DNA from: Amaranthus tricolor
Lineage: Eukaryota; Streptophyta; Magnoliopsida; Caryophyllales; Amaranthaceae
DNA: 64,000 nucleotides
Reading direction: 5' to 3'
Assembly (NCBI RefSeq): GCF_026212465.1
Contig: NC_080052.1
Span: 14,231,033-14,295,032 of the forward strand
Below the pieces are notes generated by a model. That model searched no databases and was not told the origin of the DNA. It was given only the letters and a program-made list of their open reading frames with translations. Below, in pieces: positions 13,296 through 29,490 of this stretch; the first letter of the stretch is position 1; each line of letters starts with the position of its first letter. Made by a program: the position numbers and the translations under genes.

Positions 13296-15111
13296 TTAAT
13301 GGTTAGGTTCAGGAACCCAGTCATCCTTGGGTTCCCTGTCGATAATACATGTATCATATTTCTTAATCCATATGCATTCGACATAGTTTTTATTTGATTT
13401 GGTATGCTGTTCTCTTTTTACACATTGATTTTTCAGGTGTCCAGTTTTCCCACAAAAGGAACAGATTTTACTACTGGTAAGATCTACATAGACCTTTTTC
13501 TTTCTATTATTCTTAACATAACCTAGGCCTTCTTTACTCTTTGTTTTAACATCTAGAATCCATTTGGGAACTTCATTGATTTTCCCTTTACCTTTTATGT
13601 TCTTTTTATCTTTCAGATATTTATTCTCTTTTTCACAGGATTCTAATTTTAATTTCATCTCTTGAAATTTTGTGCTAAACACGTGAGTGGATATTTCATT
13701 AACGTCGCTTCTTAGTTCTAGTAATTTGTATTGATTTATTTCAATATTAAGAATAATGAATACCTGCTTCATTTTCTCCAATGTTTCTCTCAACATTTGT
13801 ATTCTGATCTAGCAAATTAAAAAATCTACTTTGCACATCGATTCTAAATGAATTTAGGTAGGAAACATGATCTTTACTTGAGTTAAGGTCTTTTTAATTT
13901 GGAGATTCTTAGTATTCTGTTCATCTAATTTCTCTTGTGTCTCCATGAGCAACTTAATTAATTTATTCTTGCTGAATTTAAATAGGTATTTAGGAAATGA
14001 GTTAGAAGACATTACCTCCTTTTCCTTAGACTCTTCATCCTTGTTGTGATGAGATGCCATGGGACACAGATTTGCCGTTTCTTCTTCTACTGGAGCTTCT
14101 GTTTTCGGTATCACCCCAGGCTGCGATCATAGCTTTACAAAAGTCTGTTTTGAAGTTTCCTTTCTTGGGTTGTCTTCCAGCTTCTCTAGCCTTTCCCTTG
14201 CCCTTGTCATTCTTCCATTGAGGGCAATCCTTGATGAAGTGGTCAGTGTTTCCACATTTGTGGCATTCAAAATTTGTCTTCGTGTTAGCAGTTCCTCTTT
14301 CTTTGTTATGTCTTTGATTTCCATATCTGCTATTCCTGAAGAATTTTTTGAATTTTCTTGCCAACATAGTAGTCTCTTCTTCATCAGTTTCTGATTCTTC
14401 ATGATCATTTGCTGCTAGAGCCAAGCCTTTATTTTGGGTACTGTCAGCTGTTCCCAAATGCAACTCGTGAGTCATGAGGGAACCAGCCAGCTCTTCCAAA
14501 TTAAACTTGGTGAAATCTTTTGATTCCTGGATGGCTGTGACCTTAGCTCTCCAACGTTCGTCTTGAGGAAGACTCCTAAGTACTTTCCTGACTTGTTCAT
14601 CAACGAGAATGATCTTACCAAGTGACACAAGTTCGTTGGTTATATTCGTGAACCTGGTGAACATCTCTTGGATGTTTTCTCTAGGTTCCATGACGAATCT
14701 TTCATATCTAGACATCAGTAGGTCAATCTTGGAGCGCTTCACTTCACTAGTACCTTCATGGGTAACTTCCAGCAGGTCCCAAATCTGCTTTGCAGTTTTA
14801 CAACCCATAATACGATTATGTTCATTTGGTCCAAGACCACAGTGAAGTAGTTTGATAGCAAGAGCGTTCATCTCCATCTTTTGAAAGTCTTCTTTCTTGT
14901 ATTTAGTGATTGGTTTTGGAATTGATTCATTATTGGAGTTGATGGTCGTCACCTCAAAGTCTCCAATTTCAATTACACTCCACACTTGGTAATTTTCGGC
15001 CTTTATGAAGATTTTCATCCTATTTTTCCAGTAGGTATAGAATTTCCCATCGAACATGGGTGACCTTTGCGTGGAGTACCCTTCTTCCATGCGTTCGTTC
15101 ATCTTCAACAT
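13296..15111 (-). pseudogene. Ty1/copia gag pseudogene, unit 2
   Basis: Same three broken reading-frame segments as in unit 1: 14035-15111, 13854-14114 and 13296-13796. Both zinc knuckles are present. Small differences include PKWILDVK for SKWILDAK. The final TAA precedes pol in the same frame. The gag lesions predate the triplication because all units share them. Confidence 0.92.
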
Positions 15112-15166
15112 CTTGCCAGGGAATAGGATACTGCTCTCAAGGTTTCCTGATTAAATGAGGAACAAG

Positions 15167-15178
15167 GCTCTGATACCA
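15167..15178 (-). other. Primer-binding site, unit 2
   Basis: TGGTATCAGAGC on the minus strand, two bases from the LTR end at 15181. Confidence 0.9.
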
Positions 15179-15180
15179 AT

Positions 15181-16130
15181 TGTAGAAATGCAAATAGATG
15201 ATCGAATGCAACAAGAGGGCAGGGGGGGTGGATTGTTGTGTATTAAGCTTAAGATTTTTGCGTATAATTTTGCGGATTTATCACAATAAAATAAAACTTA
15301 AACTTAAAGTGAAGAAGATAAAAGTAGACAAATATTTTACGTGGAAACCTTCTTGGCCTAATAAGAAGGAAAAACCACGACCCTCAGGATTTCAAAATTC
15401 TTACTATGTTTTAGGCAATCAATTACAATCACATAAAACAATTTGCTTCACTTGAAGCTTCTCTATTCTAGGCCTATTTCTCTTTCTCTTCTCTTACTCC
15501 TTCTCTTTCTCTTTTCACGCTTTTCTTGAAGCTTCTCTATTCCCCTGGACTTCCCTTAAGTCTAGTTACAATAAAACACACAAATACCCTTACAAGGCCA
15601 AATTCTCAAGAGGATAAAAATTAAATAGTTGCTTTAAGAAAAATATAATAAATTAATTGGCATGAGATAGCTGAAAATATTTTTCTTAATAGATCTCCCT
15701 TATTGGACACTCTGGGATGATCGATTCAATCAAGAAGTAATTCTACTTATAGAGCAAAATACCGTAACATAATGAGTATGATAACTTCCAATTATCCCTT
15801 GATCCTAAAATAAAGGAGGAGTTACTTGGAATGAATGAACATGCTGCCACGGTTATTATTCTCTAAAAATAGAGTTGCGGTTCCTTCATACTAAAAATAG
15901 TATAGGAGCCAAATTTTTGATCCTTATTAACCGAAGACTTTTTCTCAACAAAGAATATGTCTTTAGCATAATTTTTAGGCGTCTAAAAATAGCTTTTGCC
16001 AATTAATAAAATAATTAAATTAAGCAACTGATTTAACTCTTAACCGTTACATCAACTTAAAAACAGAAATCAAAATATTTGCAGTTTTTCAGCCGATGTG
16101 TTCTCCAGACTTGCAACGTAGAAAATGTGT
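15181..16130 (-). mobile_element. 5' LTR of unit 2, truncated
   Basis: Same truncation and filler as the unit 1 LTR (5439-6388). The U3 end is replaced by a short filler and (AT)n. Confidence 0.88.
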
Positions 16131-16140
16131 CAAACAGAAA

Positions 16141-16514
<374 letters not shown>

Positions 16515-16549
16515 TTATTTATTTATTTATATATGAGAAAGACTTTTTA

Positions 16550-16830
16550 TTAGTCACTATATATGCAAAAAATATACTATGTTATGAATTAAGAACATTC
16601 TTCATATCAATGACTGATATGTTTTTTTTGTAAGATAGTGACTTTTACAATTAATTGTTTATTGCTCAATTGTGACCTTAGATATTTTTATCTTATTTAA
16701 ATCAAGGGTGTAGAATGTTTCTTATCATTCTCATTTTGAACACCCTTCTTATTGGATCGAGGATCCCTAGGATCCAATAAGAAGGGTGTTGAAAATGAGA
16801 AGGATAAGAAGTATTATACACCCTTGATTT
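16550..16830. mobile_element. Truncated foldback MITE, unit 2
   Basis: Identical in structure to 6840-7120. It stops at the same base of the right inner arm. Confidence 0.85.
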
Positions 16831-16836
16831 ATTGCT

Positions 16837-17235
16837 CAATTTGCTTCACTAGAAGCTTCTCTATTCTAGGCGTATTTCTCTTTCTCTTCTCTTTCTCCTT
16901 CTCTTTCTCTTCTCACGCTTCTCTTGAAGCTTCTCTATTCCCCTGGACTTGTCTTAAGTCTAGTTACATCAAAACTCACAAATACCTTTACAAGGCCAAA
17001 TTCTCAAGAGGATAAAAATTAAATAGTTGCTTTAAGAAAAATATAATAAATTAATTTGCATGAGATAGCTGAAAATATTTTTCTTAATAGATCTCCCTTA
17101 TTGGACACTCTTGGATGATCGATTCAATCAAGAAGTACTTCTACTTATAGAGCAAAATACCGTAACATAATGAGTATGATAACTTCCAATTATCCCTTGA
17201 TCCTAAAATAAAGGAGTTACTTGGAATGGATGAAC
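16837..17235 (-). mobile_element. Internal LTR fragment, unit 2/3 junction
   Basis: Same fragment and same fused ends as 7127-7525. It is the 3' LTR remnant of the element whose pol starts in unit 3. Confidence 0.85.
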
Positions 17236-17603
17236 TTGGAAAGGAGCAATATAAATCAATCAAGATATGGAGACTGTAGTATTCACAACTTCTCTTAAGT
17301 TTGTGCATACTTCCCCCTTTTGTCATCAATCAAAAAGAAGTGGGACAGTCAAACCACAGCGCCAATCATATAGATTTTGCCATTGAAGAAATTTAGAAAC
17401 AGTAAATAAAAGCAAGCACCATGTAAAGTAATCCAAATCTACACATAATTAAATATCACAGACCAGAATAAACAAAGAAATTGTAGCAGCTGTTCCAATA
17501 AAGTAAAAGAAATACAATGTTGTACCCTAGATGGTACACAAAAAAAATGTTTTATAATGAGTAAGGCCAACAAGCTAATCATTAAATAATGCGGGAAGAG
17601 GAA

Positions 17604-19295
17604 TTAAGGAGCAGTCTCATCTTCATCTATGAACTCAGTCTGCACTTCAACTGTGTCCAGCTTGGCACCAAGACGGTTTTCCATCTGAATGAGCTGATCA
17701 GTGATTGAGGCAAGTGAGACATGAGTTTCATCTTGAAAAGCAAAGAATTGAGACTGTAGGTCATTGAGCTTAGAGAGGATGGAGTCTAGAGAAGCTGCAA
17801 GAACAGAATCAAAATTAGCACAGCCTATGCCTGGTGAAGTGTGTGTTGGACATGGTGGTGGTGTAGACTGTATAGGTGATGGGGGTGGTGATGGAATTTG
17901 ATGTGATGGTGGTGGTGGTGTAGCTGGCTTGGGAGAGGGAGGTGCATATTTTGTAGGTTCAAGGATGTTGTGAGAGGTGATGTCATCATCCATAACAACC
18001 TTACGTTTAGAAGCCAACCTCCTACTTTTTCTCTGTAATGAACCAGGTTGCTTTCTCATAGCTATCACAATTTCCTCATCACTAGAGTCACTACTTAGAG
18101 TGTACTCATCGATATCCTCCATATCATCTCCTTTCTCTTTTGCTTCCCCCTTACTAGATGCTTCTCCCTGTTCCCTTGTTTCTATTGTTTCATTGGTTGC
18201 AGTGGGAACGGACTCCTACTCCTTTTCTTCCTCAGCTACTTGTTCCTTTACTTCCTCAACCTTCTCCTCTTCTAATTCAACATCATTAACCTCTTCCAGT
18301 GCATGTACCAATAACCCTTCATCATTCAATTGTAGATGCAGATTGTGTAAGCATTTGGCACCTATTTTCATATTAGGACCCATAGGGAACTGCAATCCAT
18401 CTAGAGGTACACGAAATTTTTTGAAAATCCAGGTCAATAGCCCTCCATATCCAACAAAAATTTTCTTTTCAATGCAGTCCGAAAGATGAGAAATCATCAA
18501 AGAAGGAAAATTTATTTTAATATGATTGGCCATTCAATAAATCAAGGTTGCATCACGCAGACTGACTTCACTACGTTTGGAGTTTCGTGGTAAAATGAAT
18601 CTGCGTGCAATGTTATACAATAATTTATGCAGAGGAGAGAAAACGTTGTGACTAATCTTCCCTTTCTTTTGCTCAATCCCTAAGAATTTCAGAACAGTTC
18701 GTTCATTTATCCCAGAAAATAGTATCTTCGAGCCAACATGATAGGTGTCAAATCCAACAGCAGGAACATTGAACCATTCCCCTAACATAACACTATTAAA
18801 TTCTATTTTTGTATCCTTAAAAGTGCTAGAACACACCCCACAATCAATAGAAAAATTTAAAATAAATTCACGCATTAGGTTAAGAAATATTGGGTTGCAA
18901 CTGAAATCGGTCATCAATACTTCCCAGTTTTGATTTTGTAAAATGGCATGAAGTTGCGGAAAGGGAGTAGTATCATACCAGTACTTGTCTAAACCGAACC
19001 GTACAGACATTTCCTTTAAAACTTCTTCAGCGCTATCGGGATCAGTAAACTTCGAACGTTTGGTTTGTCTAGATGATGAACCACCTTTTGATGTGGAGAT
19101 CTGGCGTTTGGTTCCTGCATGTGTAGTGGATGAAATTGGGGTTTCATTTTTGGTTTCGTTAGATGAGGATGGTGGAGCGTCAATCTGTGGTGAAGGATGA
19201 ACCACCTTAAGAGGTTGCGGCTGAGAAATTTTACAGGATTTTGGTGTTTTCCTGTTCATTTTCTTGCCGGAGTTTGAGGATTTTGGTGTTTTCAT
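17604..19295 (-). pseudogene. Third ORF pseudogene, element 3
   Basis: Same 564-codon frame as 7894-9585, with TGA at 18534-18536 and TAG at 18216-18218. Two coding substitutions separate it from the other copy: Val-Gly versus Val-Glu before FDTYHVG, and Arg versus Cys before VPLDG. The function is unknown. Confidence 0.88.
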
Positions 19296-19793
19296 TGTGA
19301 TTTTGAAGGGTATTGAGAGAGGGAAGATGATGAGTGACGTAAACAGGTAAGTGTAATAGGTGTGACGTGAAGAAGGGGGTTAATATATGGGTGAAGGGAC
19401 GGTTAACTAAAAGTTCAACTCTTTGATGCATTAATCATTTCAATTTAAATCAAATGGTTAATGAAGAGTTGTAGGGTAAATTCATTGTATGAGTAAATAA
19501 ATCCAATTCCCATTATTTAATTAATTTGAGTTGACCATATATTAGAAAATATGAAAAAAAAAGAAAAAAAATATAAGACTTGGAAAATGATATTATCATA
19601 TTATCTAAAGAAAATAATGAACACATGCTGCTTTGGTCTGATCAATTCAAAATATGCAATCAAGAAAACATTCATAGTACGTACTTTATTAACTGTATAC
19701 CTGATCCCTTCAATAATTGATTTCCAATCAAGGTTTTGTGGTTGATTTAACCTTTTCAATTTGATGTTTCATGGGGAATTCTTGCTATCAACT

Positions 19794-22700
19794 TTAGTGG
19801 AGCTTGATCATACCGAGTTCAAATCTCATTTTTTCATATTGTTCCCTTGGAAGCGGTTTAGTCATGATATCTGCAACTTGCTCATTAGTGTTGACATGCT
19901 TGACTATTATAATTTTGTTTTCTACATTGTCCTTAAGAAAATGATGTCTTATATGTATGTATTTAACCCTAGAGTGATGCACTGGATCTTTGGATATGCA
20001 TATGGCACTGGTATTATCACAATAAATAGGAACACATTCAAATTTAATACCAAAATCTCTTAGCTGCTGTTTTATCCAAAGCATTTGGGAACAGCAAGCT
20101 GCTGCTGCTATATATTCAGCTTCAGCAGTGGATAATGCAACGATGTTTTGTTTCTTGGAGCTCCATGACACTAAACAAGAGCCAAGAAATTGTACCATAC
20201 CTGAAGTACTTTTTCTGTTTACAAGATCTCCTGCGTAATCTGCATCACTAAAACCTTTCAAGTCATAGACATCACTTTTAGGGTAAAATAGGGACAAGTC
20301 ATCTGTTCCCTTTAAATATCTCAGAATTCTTTTTACTGCAGTAAAATGTGACTCTTTGGGGTTAGACTGAAATCTAGCGCATAAACCAACACTAAATGAA
20401 ATATCAAGTCTGCTAGCTGTTAGATATAACAAAAAACCAATCATGCCTCGATACATTGTTTGATCTACATTAATCCCATTTAAGTCTTCATCTAATCTAA
20501 CATTTGTAGCCATGGATTTATGGTTGGTCTTAGCGTTGTTTAGTCCATACTTCTTAAGAAGTTATTTTATGTATTTTTGTTGATGGATAAAAATACCATT
20601 TTTAGTTTGTTTAATTTGTAAACCAAGGAAGAAATTTAATTCTCCCATCATGCTCATTTCAAATTCTGTGCCCATAAGATTAGCAAATTCTTTACATAAC
20701 AAATCATTTGTGGCACCAAAAATAATATCATCAACATAAATTTGAAGAACCAAAATATCATAACCTTTATTCTTAAAGAATAAGTTTTTGTCGATTTTTC
20801 CTCTAACAAAGTTATTTTGAATCAAAAACTTTGACAATCTTTCATTTTGCCTAGGAGCTTGCTTCAAGCCATATAGAGCTTTATCAAGCTTGTAGACATG
20901 ATCAGGACAAGAGGTATTTTTAAAACCTGGGGGTTGTTCAACAAAAACTTCTTCATCAAGAAAGCCATTTAAAAAAGCACATTTCACATCCATTTGATAT
21001 AATTTAAAGTTCATGAATGCAGCAAAAGAAATTAAAATTCTAATAGCCTCTAACCTTGCTATCGGAGCAAAAGTCTCGGTGTAATCAATACCTTCTTGTT
21101 GGTTGTACCCTTTGACCACGAGCCTTGCTTTGTTTCTTACAATTATTCCGTGCTCATCTAATTTGTTCCGAAATACCCATTTTAAACCAACTACTTTTTT
21201 GTGTTTTGGTTTGGGCTCTAAGTGCCATACTTTGTTTCTTTCGAATTCATTCAATTCATCTTGCATGGCTACTATCCATTCGGAATCTTTTAGAGCTTCC
21301 TCGTGGTTTTTGGGTTCAAGTGATGATAGGAACGCAAAGTGTGCACAAAAGTTTCTAATTTGGGATCTGGTTTGTGTTCACTTATTCATATCACTTACAA
21401 TCAAATCAAGAGGGTGGTAAATTTGATATTTCCAAGGCTTAGGCACAAATTCCCTTGTAGGAACAGAAGCATGTTCTGTTTCATCAGCTTGATTATTGTT
21501 CTGTTGAGCTTCTGGATCTGCTTGCACGTCTGTGGGGACAGCTGGATTGGAAACAGTCTGCTGGTCCTGAAGTACTGGCTGTTCCTGATCATGATCGTTC
21601 CTTTCAGCCTCTTCTGGGATCAGCTGTTCACCTGTTGTTCCTTCATTTAGCATTTTCGTTTCTTCATCATCGTCTTCTAAATGACCAAGACCTATTTTGA
21701 CATGGTTGATATCCTGTCCACTTGTTGAAATGTTAGTTTCATCAAAAATGATATAAACTGACTCTTCCACACTCATTGTTCTTTTATTATAAACCCTGTA
21801 AGCTTTACTATGTGATGAGTAGCCAAGAAATATTGCTTCATCACTTCTTTCATCAAATTTGCCTATATTTCGTTTTCCATTGACATGAAAAAAACATTTG
21901 CATCCAAATATACGAAAATAGGAAATGTTTGGTTTAACACCTTTGAGTAATTCATAGGGTGTTTTTGAAGAGATTGGTCTTATTAACCCACGATTCATAA
22001 TATAACAAGCAGTATTAACAGTCTCAGCCCAAAAATTTCTAGGTAGACCGCTAGCAATCAACATGGTTCTGGCCATTTCTTCTAAAGTTCTATTTTTCCT
22101 TTCAACCACTCCATTTTGTTGTGGAGTTCTTGGTGCGGAAAAATTGTGATTAATTCCATGTTCATTGCAATACTTTATAAAATTTGAATTTTCAAATTCT
22201 TTTCCATGATCAGACCTTATGTGAATTATTTGATTATTGGTAGATTTTTGTATTTTGTTTGCGAAAGAAACAAACTCATCAAAAACTTCATCTTTGCTTA
22301 CTAAAAACAAAGTCCAAGTGAATCTACTATAATCATCAACAATGACAAATACATATTTTTTTTCGCTTCGGCTCTGTATTCTCATAGGTCCACATAGATC
22401 CATATGAATTAATTCTAGCGGTCTAGAGGTAGTCACTATATTCTTTGATTTAAAAGATGACCTCACTTGTTTTCCTTTGGCATAAGGATCACAAATTTTA
22501 GTCCTCTAACTAGGTCTTTTGATCTTAATGTATTAATCAATGTATAACTAGCATGACCTAGACGCTTATGCCAAAGTAGTGGGTCTTCTTCTATAACACT
22601 TAAACATGTTAGACTGGTTTTGGGAACAGTGTCCAGGTCCATTACATAAGTGTTCCCTTTTTTGATTCCCTCGAGCACAGTTTCTCGTGTGTCGTTCCTA

Positions 22701-22999
22701 GAAATTATGCATCGTTCAGAAGTAAACTTAACAGAGTTACCTTTATCACAAAATTGAGAAATACTTAGAAGATTGTGTTTTAAATTCTCAACTAAAAGTA
22801 CATTATCGATAGCATGGGAACATGACCTTCCAACTTTTCTTTTGGCGATTATCTCACCCTTCATATTGTCACCGAAGGTTACTGTTTCCCCATCATAGGC
22901 TTCAAGTGAGAGAAATTTAGATTTGTCACCCGTCATGTGCTGCTTGGAACACCCACTGTTGAGATACCATGAGTTGTTCCCCCTCACTTGAACCTGCAA
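19794..22999 (-). pseudogene. Ty1/copia pol pseudogene, unit 3
   Basis: Carries the shared protease, integrase and RT lesions, with stops at 21378-21380 and 20562-20564. The integrase-core frame 21378-22466 is open. A private Gly-to-Arg change lies in the segment after the protease motif (AKRKVG). Confidence 0.93.
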
Positions 23000-23005
23000 A
23001 GCAAA

Positions 23006-24821
23006 TTAATGGTTAGGTTCAGGAACCCAGTCATCCTTGGGTTCCCTGTCGATAATACATGTATCATATTTCTTAATCCATATGCATTCGACATAGTTTT
23101 TATTTGATTTGGTATGCTGTTCTCTTTTTACACATTGATTTTTCAGGTGTCCAGTTTTCCCACAAAAGGAACAGATTTTACTACTGGTAAGATCTACATA
23201 GACCTTTTTCTTTCTATTATTCTTAACATAACCTAGGCCTTCTTTACTCTTTGTTTTAGCATCTAGAATCCATTTGGGAACTTCATTGATTTTCCCTTTA
23301 CCTTTTATGTTCTTTTTATCTTTCAGATATTTATTCTCTTTTTCACAGGATTCTAATTTTAATTTCATCTCTTGAAATTTTGTGCTAAACACGTGAGTGG
23401 ATATTTCATTAACGTCGCTTCTTAGTTCTAGTAATTTGTATTGATTTATTTCAATATTAAGAATAATGAATACCTGCTTCATTTTCTCCAATGTTTCTCT
23501 CAACATTTGTATTCTGATCTAGCAAATTAAAAAATCTACTTTGCACATCGATTCTAAATGAATTTAGGTAGGAAACATGATCTTTACTTGAGTTAAGGTC
23601 TTTTTAATTTGGAGATTCTTAGTATTCTGTTCATCTAATTTCTCTTGTGTCTCCATGAGCAACTTAATTAATTTATTCTTGCTGAATTTAAATAGGTATT
23701 TAGGAAATGAGTTAGAAGACATTACCTCCTTTTCCTTAGACTCTTCATCCTTGTTGTGATGAGATGCCATGGGACACAGATTTGCCGTTTCTTCTTCTAC
23801 TGGAGCTTCTGTTTTCGGTATCACCCCAGGCTGCGATCATAGCTTTACAAAAGTCTGTTTTGAAGTTTCCTTTCTTGGGTTGTCTTCCAGCTTCTCTAGC
23901 CTTTCCCTTGCCCTTGTCATTCTTCCATTGAGGGCAATCCTTGATGAAGTGGTCAGTGTTTCCACATTTGTGGCATTCAAAATTTGTCTTCGTGTTAGCA
24001 GTTCCTCTTTCTTTGTTATGTCTTTGATTTCCATATCTGCTATTCCTGAAGAATTTTTTGAATTTTCTTGCCAACATAGTAGTCTCTTCTTCATCAGTTT
24101 CTGATTCTTCATGATCATTTGCTGCTAGAGCCAAGCCTTTATTTTGGGTACTGTCAGCTGTTCCCAAATGCAACTCGTGAGTCATGAGGGAACCAGCCAG
24201 CTCTTCCAAATTAAACTTGGTGAAATCTTTTGATTCCTGGATGGCTGTGACCTTAGCTCTCCAGCGTTCGTCTTGAGGAAGACTCCTAAGTACTTTCCTG
24301 ACTTGTTCATCAACGAGAATGATCTTACCAAGTGACACAAGTTCGTTGGTTATATTCGTGAACCTGGTGAACATCTCTTGGATGTTTTCTCTAGGTTCCA
24401 TGACGAATCTTTCATATCTAGACATCAGTAGGTCAATCTTGGAGCGCTTCACTTCACTAGTACCTTCATGGGTAACTTCCAGCAGGTCCCAAATCTGCTT
24501 TGCAGTTTTACAACCCATAATACGATTATGTTCATTTGGTCCAAGACCACAGTGAAGTAGTTTGATAGCAAGAGCGTTCATCTCCATCTTTTGAAAGTCT
24601 TCTTTCTTGTATTTAGTGATTGGTTTTGGAATTGATTCATTATTGGAGTTGATGGTCGTCACCTCAAAGTCTCCAATTTCAATTACACTCCACACTTGGT
24701 AATTTTCGGCCTTTATGAAGATTTTCATCCTATTTTTCCAGTAGGTATAGAATTTCCCATCGAACATGGGTGACCTTTGCGTGGAGTACCCTTCTTCCAT
24801 GCGTTCGTTCATCTTCAACAT
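23006..24821 (-). pseudogene. Ty1/copia gag pseudogene, unit 3
   Basis: The same broken frames as the other two gag copies: 23745-24821, 23564-23824 and 23006-23506. Two zinc knuckles. The stop before pol is in the pol frame. Confidence 0.92.
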
Positions 24822-24876
24822 CTTGCCAGGGAATAGGATACTGCTCTCAAGGTTTCCTGATTAAATGAGGAACAAG

Positions 24877-24888
24877 GCTCTGATACCA
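24877..24888 (-). other. Primer-binding site, unit 3
   Basis: TGGTATCAGAGC on the minus strand, two bases from the LTR end at 24891. Confidence 0.9.
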
Positions 24889-24890
24889 AT

Positions 24891-26552
<1,662 letters not shown>

Positions 26553-26587
26553 TTATTTATTTATTTATATATGAGAAAGACTTTTTA

Positions 26588-26998
26588 TTAGTCACTATAT
26601 ATGCAAAAAATATACTATGTTATGAATTAAGAACATTCTTCATATCAATGACTGATATGTTTTTTTTGTAAGATAGTGACTTTTACAATTAATTGTTTAT
26701 TGCTCAATTGTGACCTTAGATATTTTTATCTTATTTAAATCAAGGGTGTAGAATGTTTCTTATCATTCTCATTTTGAACACCCTTCTTATTGGATCGAGG
26801 ATCCCTAGGATCCAATAAGAAGGGTGTTGAAAATGAGAAGGATAAGAAGTATTATACACCCTTGATTTCAATAAGATAAAATCATATAAGATCGCATCTG
26901 AGCCAAAAAAAATTAATTGTAAAATTCACTATGTTACAGAGAAAAGTGACGATGGCATAAGTTTGAATAATGTTGATAATTTATAACATAGTGGCTAA
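26588..26998. mobile_element. Foldback MITE, complete copy
   Basis: Termini TTAGTCACTAT and ATAGTGGCTAA are inverted. The inner arms 26737-26796 and 26809-26868 are a near-perfect 60-nt inverted repeat, and weaker inverted similarity extends about 150 bases further on each side. No ORF. The superfamily is not certain. The terminal TTA/TAA could include a 3-bp target duplication, but this cannot be fixed from one copy. Confidence 0.75.
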
Positions 26999-27035
26999 CA
27001 TAAAATCATTCTTATTTTAAAATCATTCTTATTTG

Positions 27036-27229
<194 letters not shown>

Positions 27230-27429
27230 TCTTGTATTAATTTTCCAAAATTTACATGAAAGAACAGGGCACTAAGCTTTACATCGGAAAGGTGAACAAA
27301 GCTTAAATTTACTACTTTAAAAACATAAACCTATCTAAAAAGGTTAGGGTAACTCATGTTAGCTAGCTAACTCTAATAGAGTACGAGTTCACTAAGAATA
27401 CATAACCAAATATCCATCATAAACTAGCA

Positions 27430-28600
27430 GCTTAAAAACTTAAAGATTTAACAAGGTTCGGTTCTAAACAACCTACTTCCCCACCTATGGGTTCTCTTTT
27501 AACCCATAGGATTTATACGCCTTTTATTAATCGACTTTAAGACAAACAAGAAGATCTCTTTATCTTCTCTCACCACACTCTTCCCCTTGAAGAAACGTCT
27601 TACAAGTCCCTTAATAAAAGCAAATCCCAATTTCACAATAGAGATTACAAGTTGAACACTTTGAAAAGTATTCTAAGTTAGGCGTATTAAACTATGAAAT
27701 AATTTAACTCTTTTTAACACTTAATCCTATTACAAATTGTAAGAGCTAGATGAACTAAGAATTACAACTCTTTTGGACACGTAAAGAATACTAGATCTTA
27801 AGTCAATAAGAGAGAAAATTGTAAGAAGTGGTGCAATCTTAATTCTTGAACGAAACCTTGTATTTATACATGTCACGCCTCAACATATCCTTGTAGAGCA
27901 AGAAAGCTTCATCTGTCAATTTAGTTGATCTGGATAATCTATGCCAGTCATCAAGACCTTGGGCTTTAACTCAAACTGACGTTGCATTGATAGCTCTTAT
28001 AATTTCGTCATTGTGTGCCGTAATTTATTTTTAATAACCAATGCTATGTTGCCACGTTAGAACTCAAACAAGATATTGAAAACTTAGCAAAAACCAGATA
28101 ATATAACGTGTAAAATAATATTAGAAATTAATTCCTATTTTTAGCATTTATTTAAATTGTCATTTCCTATTTTTAGTATCAATTTAAATTACCATCTTAT
28201 TTATAGGAAACTCTTTAATTAACTTAACAACTTATTTAAATTCAAATATTAACCATGTATTATTAATAACAAAACGTTTAAAGCTTGTACTTTAACATTT
28301 AATCAACTAAATATTTTAAACACACATTTTAAATTCAAATATAAAATATATCCAAACGTTGAAAATAAAACGTGCAATATATTCAAACTTCATTTCAATA
28401 TAAGTTGACCTATTAAAATATTTCAAAGATATTTTTAATAAACCTTGACCTATTAAAATATTTCAAAATAATTTTAATAAACCTTGACTTATTAAAAAAT
28501 CTCAAAGATATTTACGAAAATAACCTTATAGTAAACATAATTATCTTAAAGCCATTTAAACTTATTTCAAAACTTTTAAATTCAAACTTAAGATAAACTT
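27430..28600 (-). mobile_element. Degraded copia-type LTR, minus strand
   Basis: Reverse-complement similarity to the LTR that ends at 54883. Shared stretches include the AACCCATAGGTGGGG region, the block CCTATAAATAAGATG, and two copies of CTAAAAATAGGAA. There is no primer site or coding sequence next to it, so it is a solo LTR or a fragment. The boundaries are approximate. Confidence 0.65.
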
Positions 28601-28633
28601 AAGTCATTTAAACATATTCAATATTTTGGACTT

Positions 28634-28821
<188 letters not shown>

Positions 28822-28949
28822 CAATTGTTTACTTTATATTCAACATGATTTTAGACCGACTTAAAATACTAAATGTAATTACTTCATTTATTTGTTTAAT
28901 TAATATGTGTTTTGAATTATCATCATTTAAGAGAGTTGAGTCTTCAAGC

Positions 28950-29490
28950 TTTAACCTATTAAATTTGGTATGTGAATCTAATTAGAGTTAGTATTTTAAA
29001 AAATTTATTTGGTAATCTATTAAAGTCAGTATTTTAACATATTAAAGTTGGTATTTTAATGTGTTGAAGTTGATACTTTAACCTATTTGGAGTGGTATTT
29101 TAACATGTCAAGTTGTTAACATATTAAAATTGGTATTTTAATCTATTAAAGTGGGTGTTTTAAGAAGTCGGTATTTTAACTTGTTTAAGTTAGTGTCTTA
29201 TGCTGCTTAAGTTGTTATTTTGACTTATTTATGTTGGTTTTAAATCTATTGAAGTTGATGTATTAACCTCTTAAAGTTGGTATTTTAACTTATTGAAGTT
29301 GATATGCTAACCTGTTGAAGCTGGTATTTCTATTTTATAGTTTTTGCATTGACAAACTATAATAGGTTAGAACACCAACTTCAATAGGTGAACAACTTAA
29401 TAAGTTAAAACAACTTAACAGAGTAAAAACCAACTCTACCAACTCGAATAGGTTAGAATACTAACTTTAAATAGGTTAAAATAGGTATAG
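28950..29490. repeat. Degenerate 22-bp minisatellite with inverted tail
   Basis: From about 28960 to 29335 a loose repeat of the type TTGGTATTTTAACCTATTAAAG recurs many times. From about 29360 to 29490 the same motif continues in reverse complement (AGGTTAGAACACCAACTTCAA). The turning point is a small hairpin, TATAGTTT/AAACTATA, near 29337-29362. No coding potential. Confidence 0.75.
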
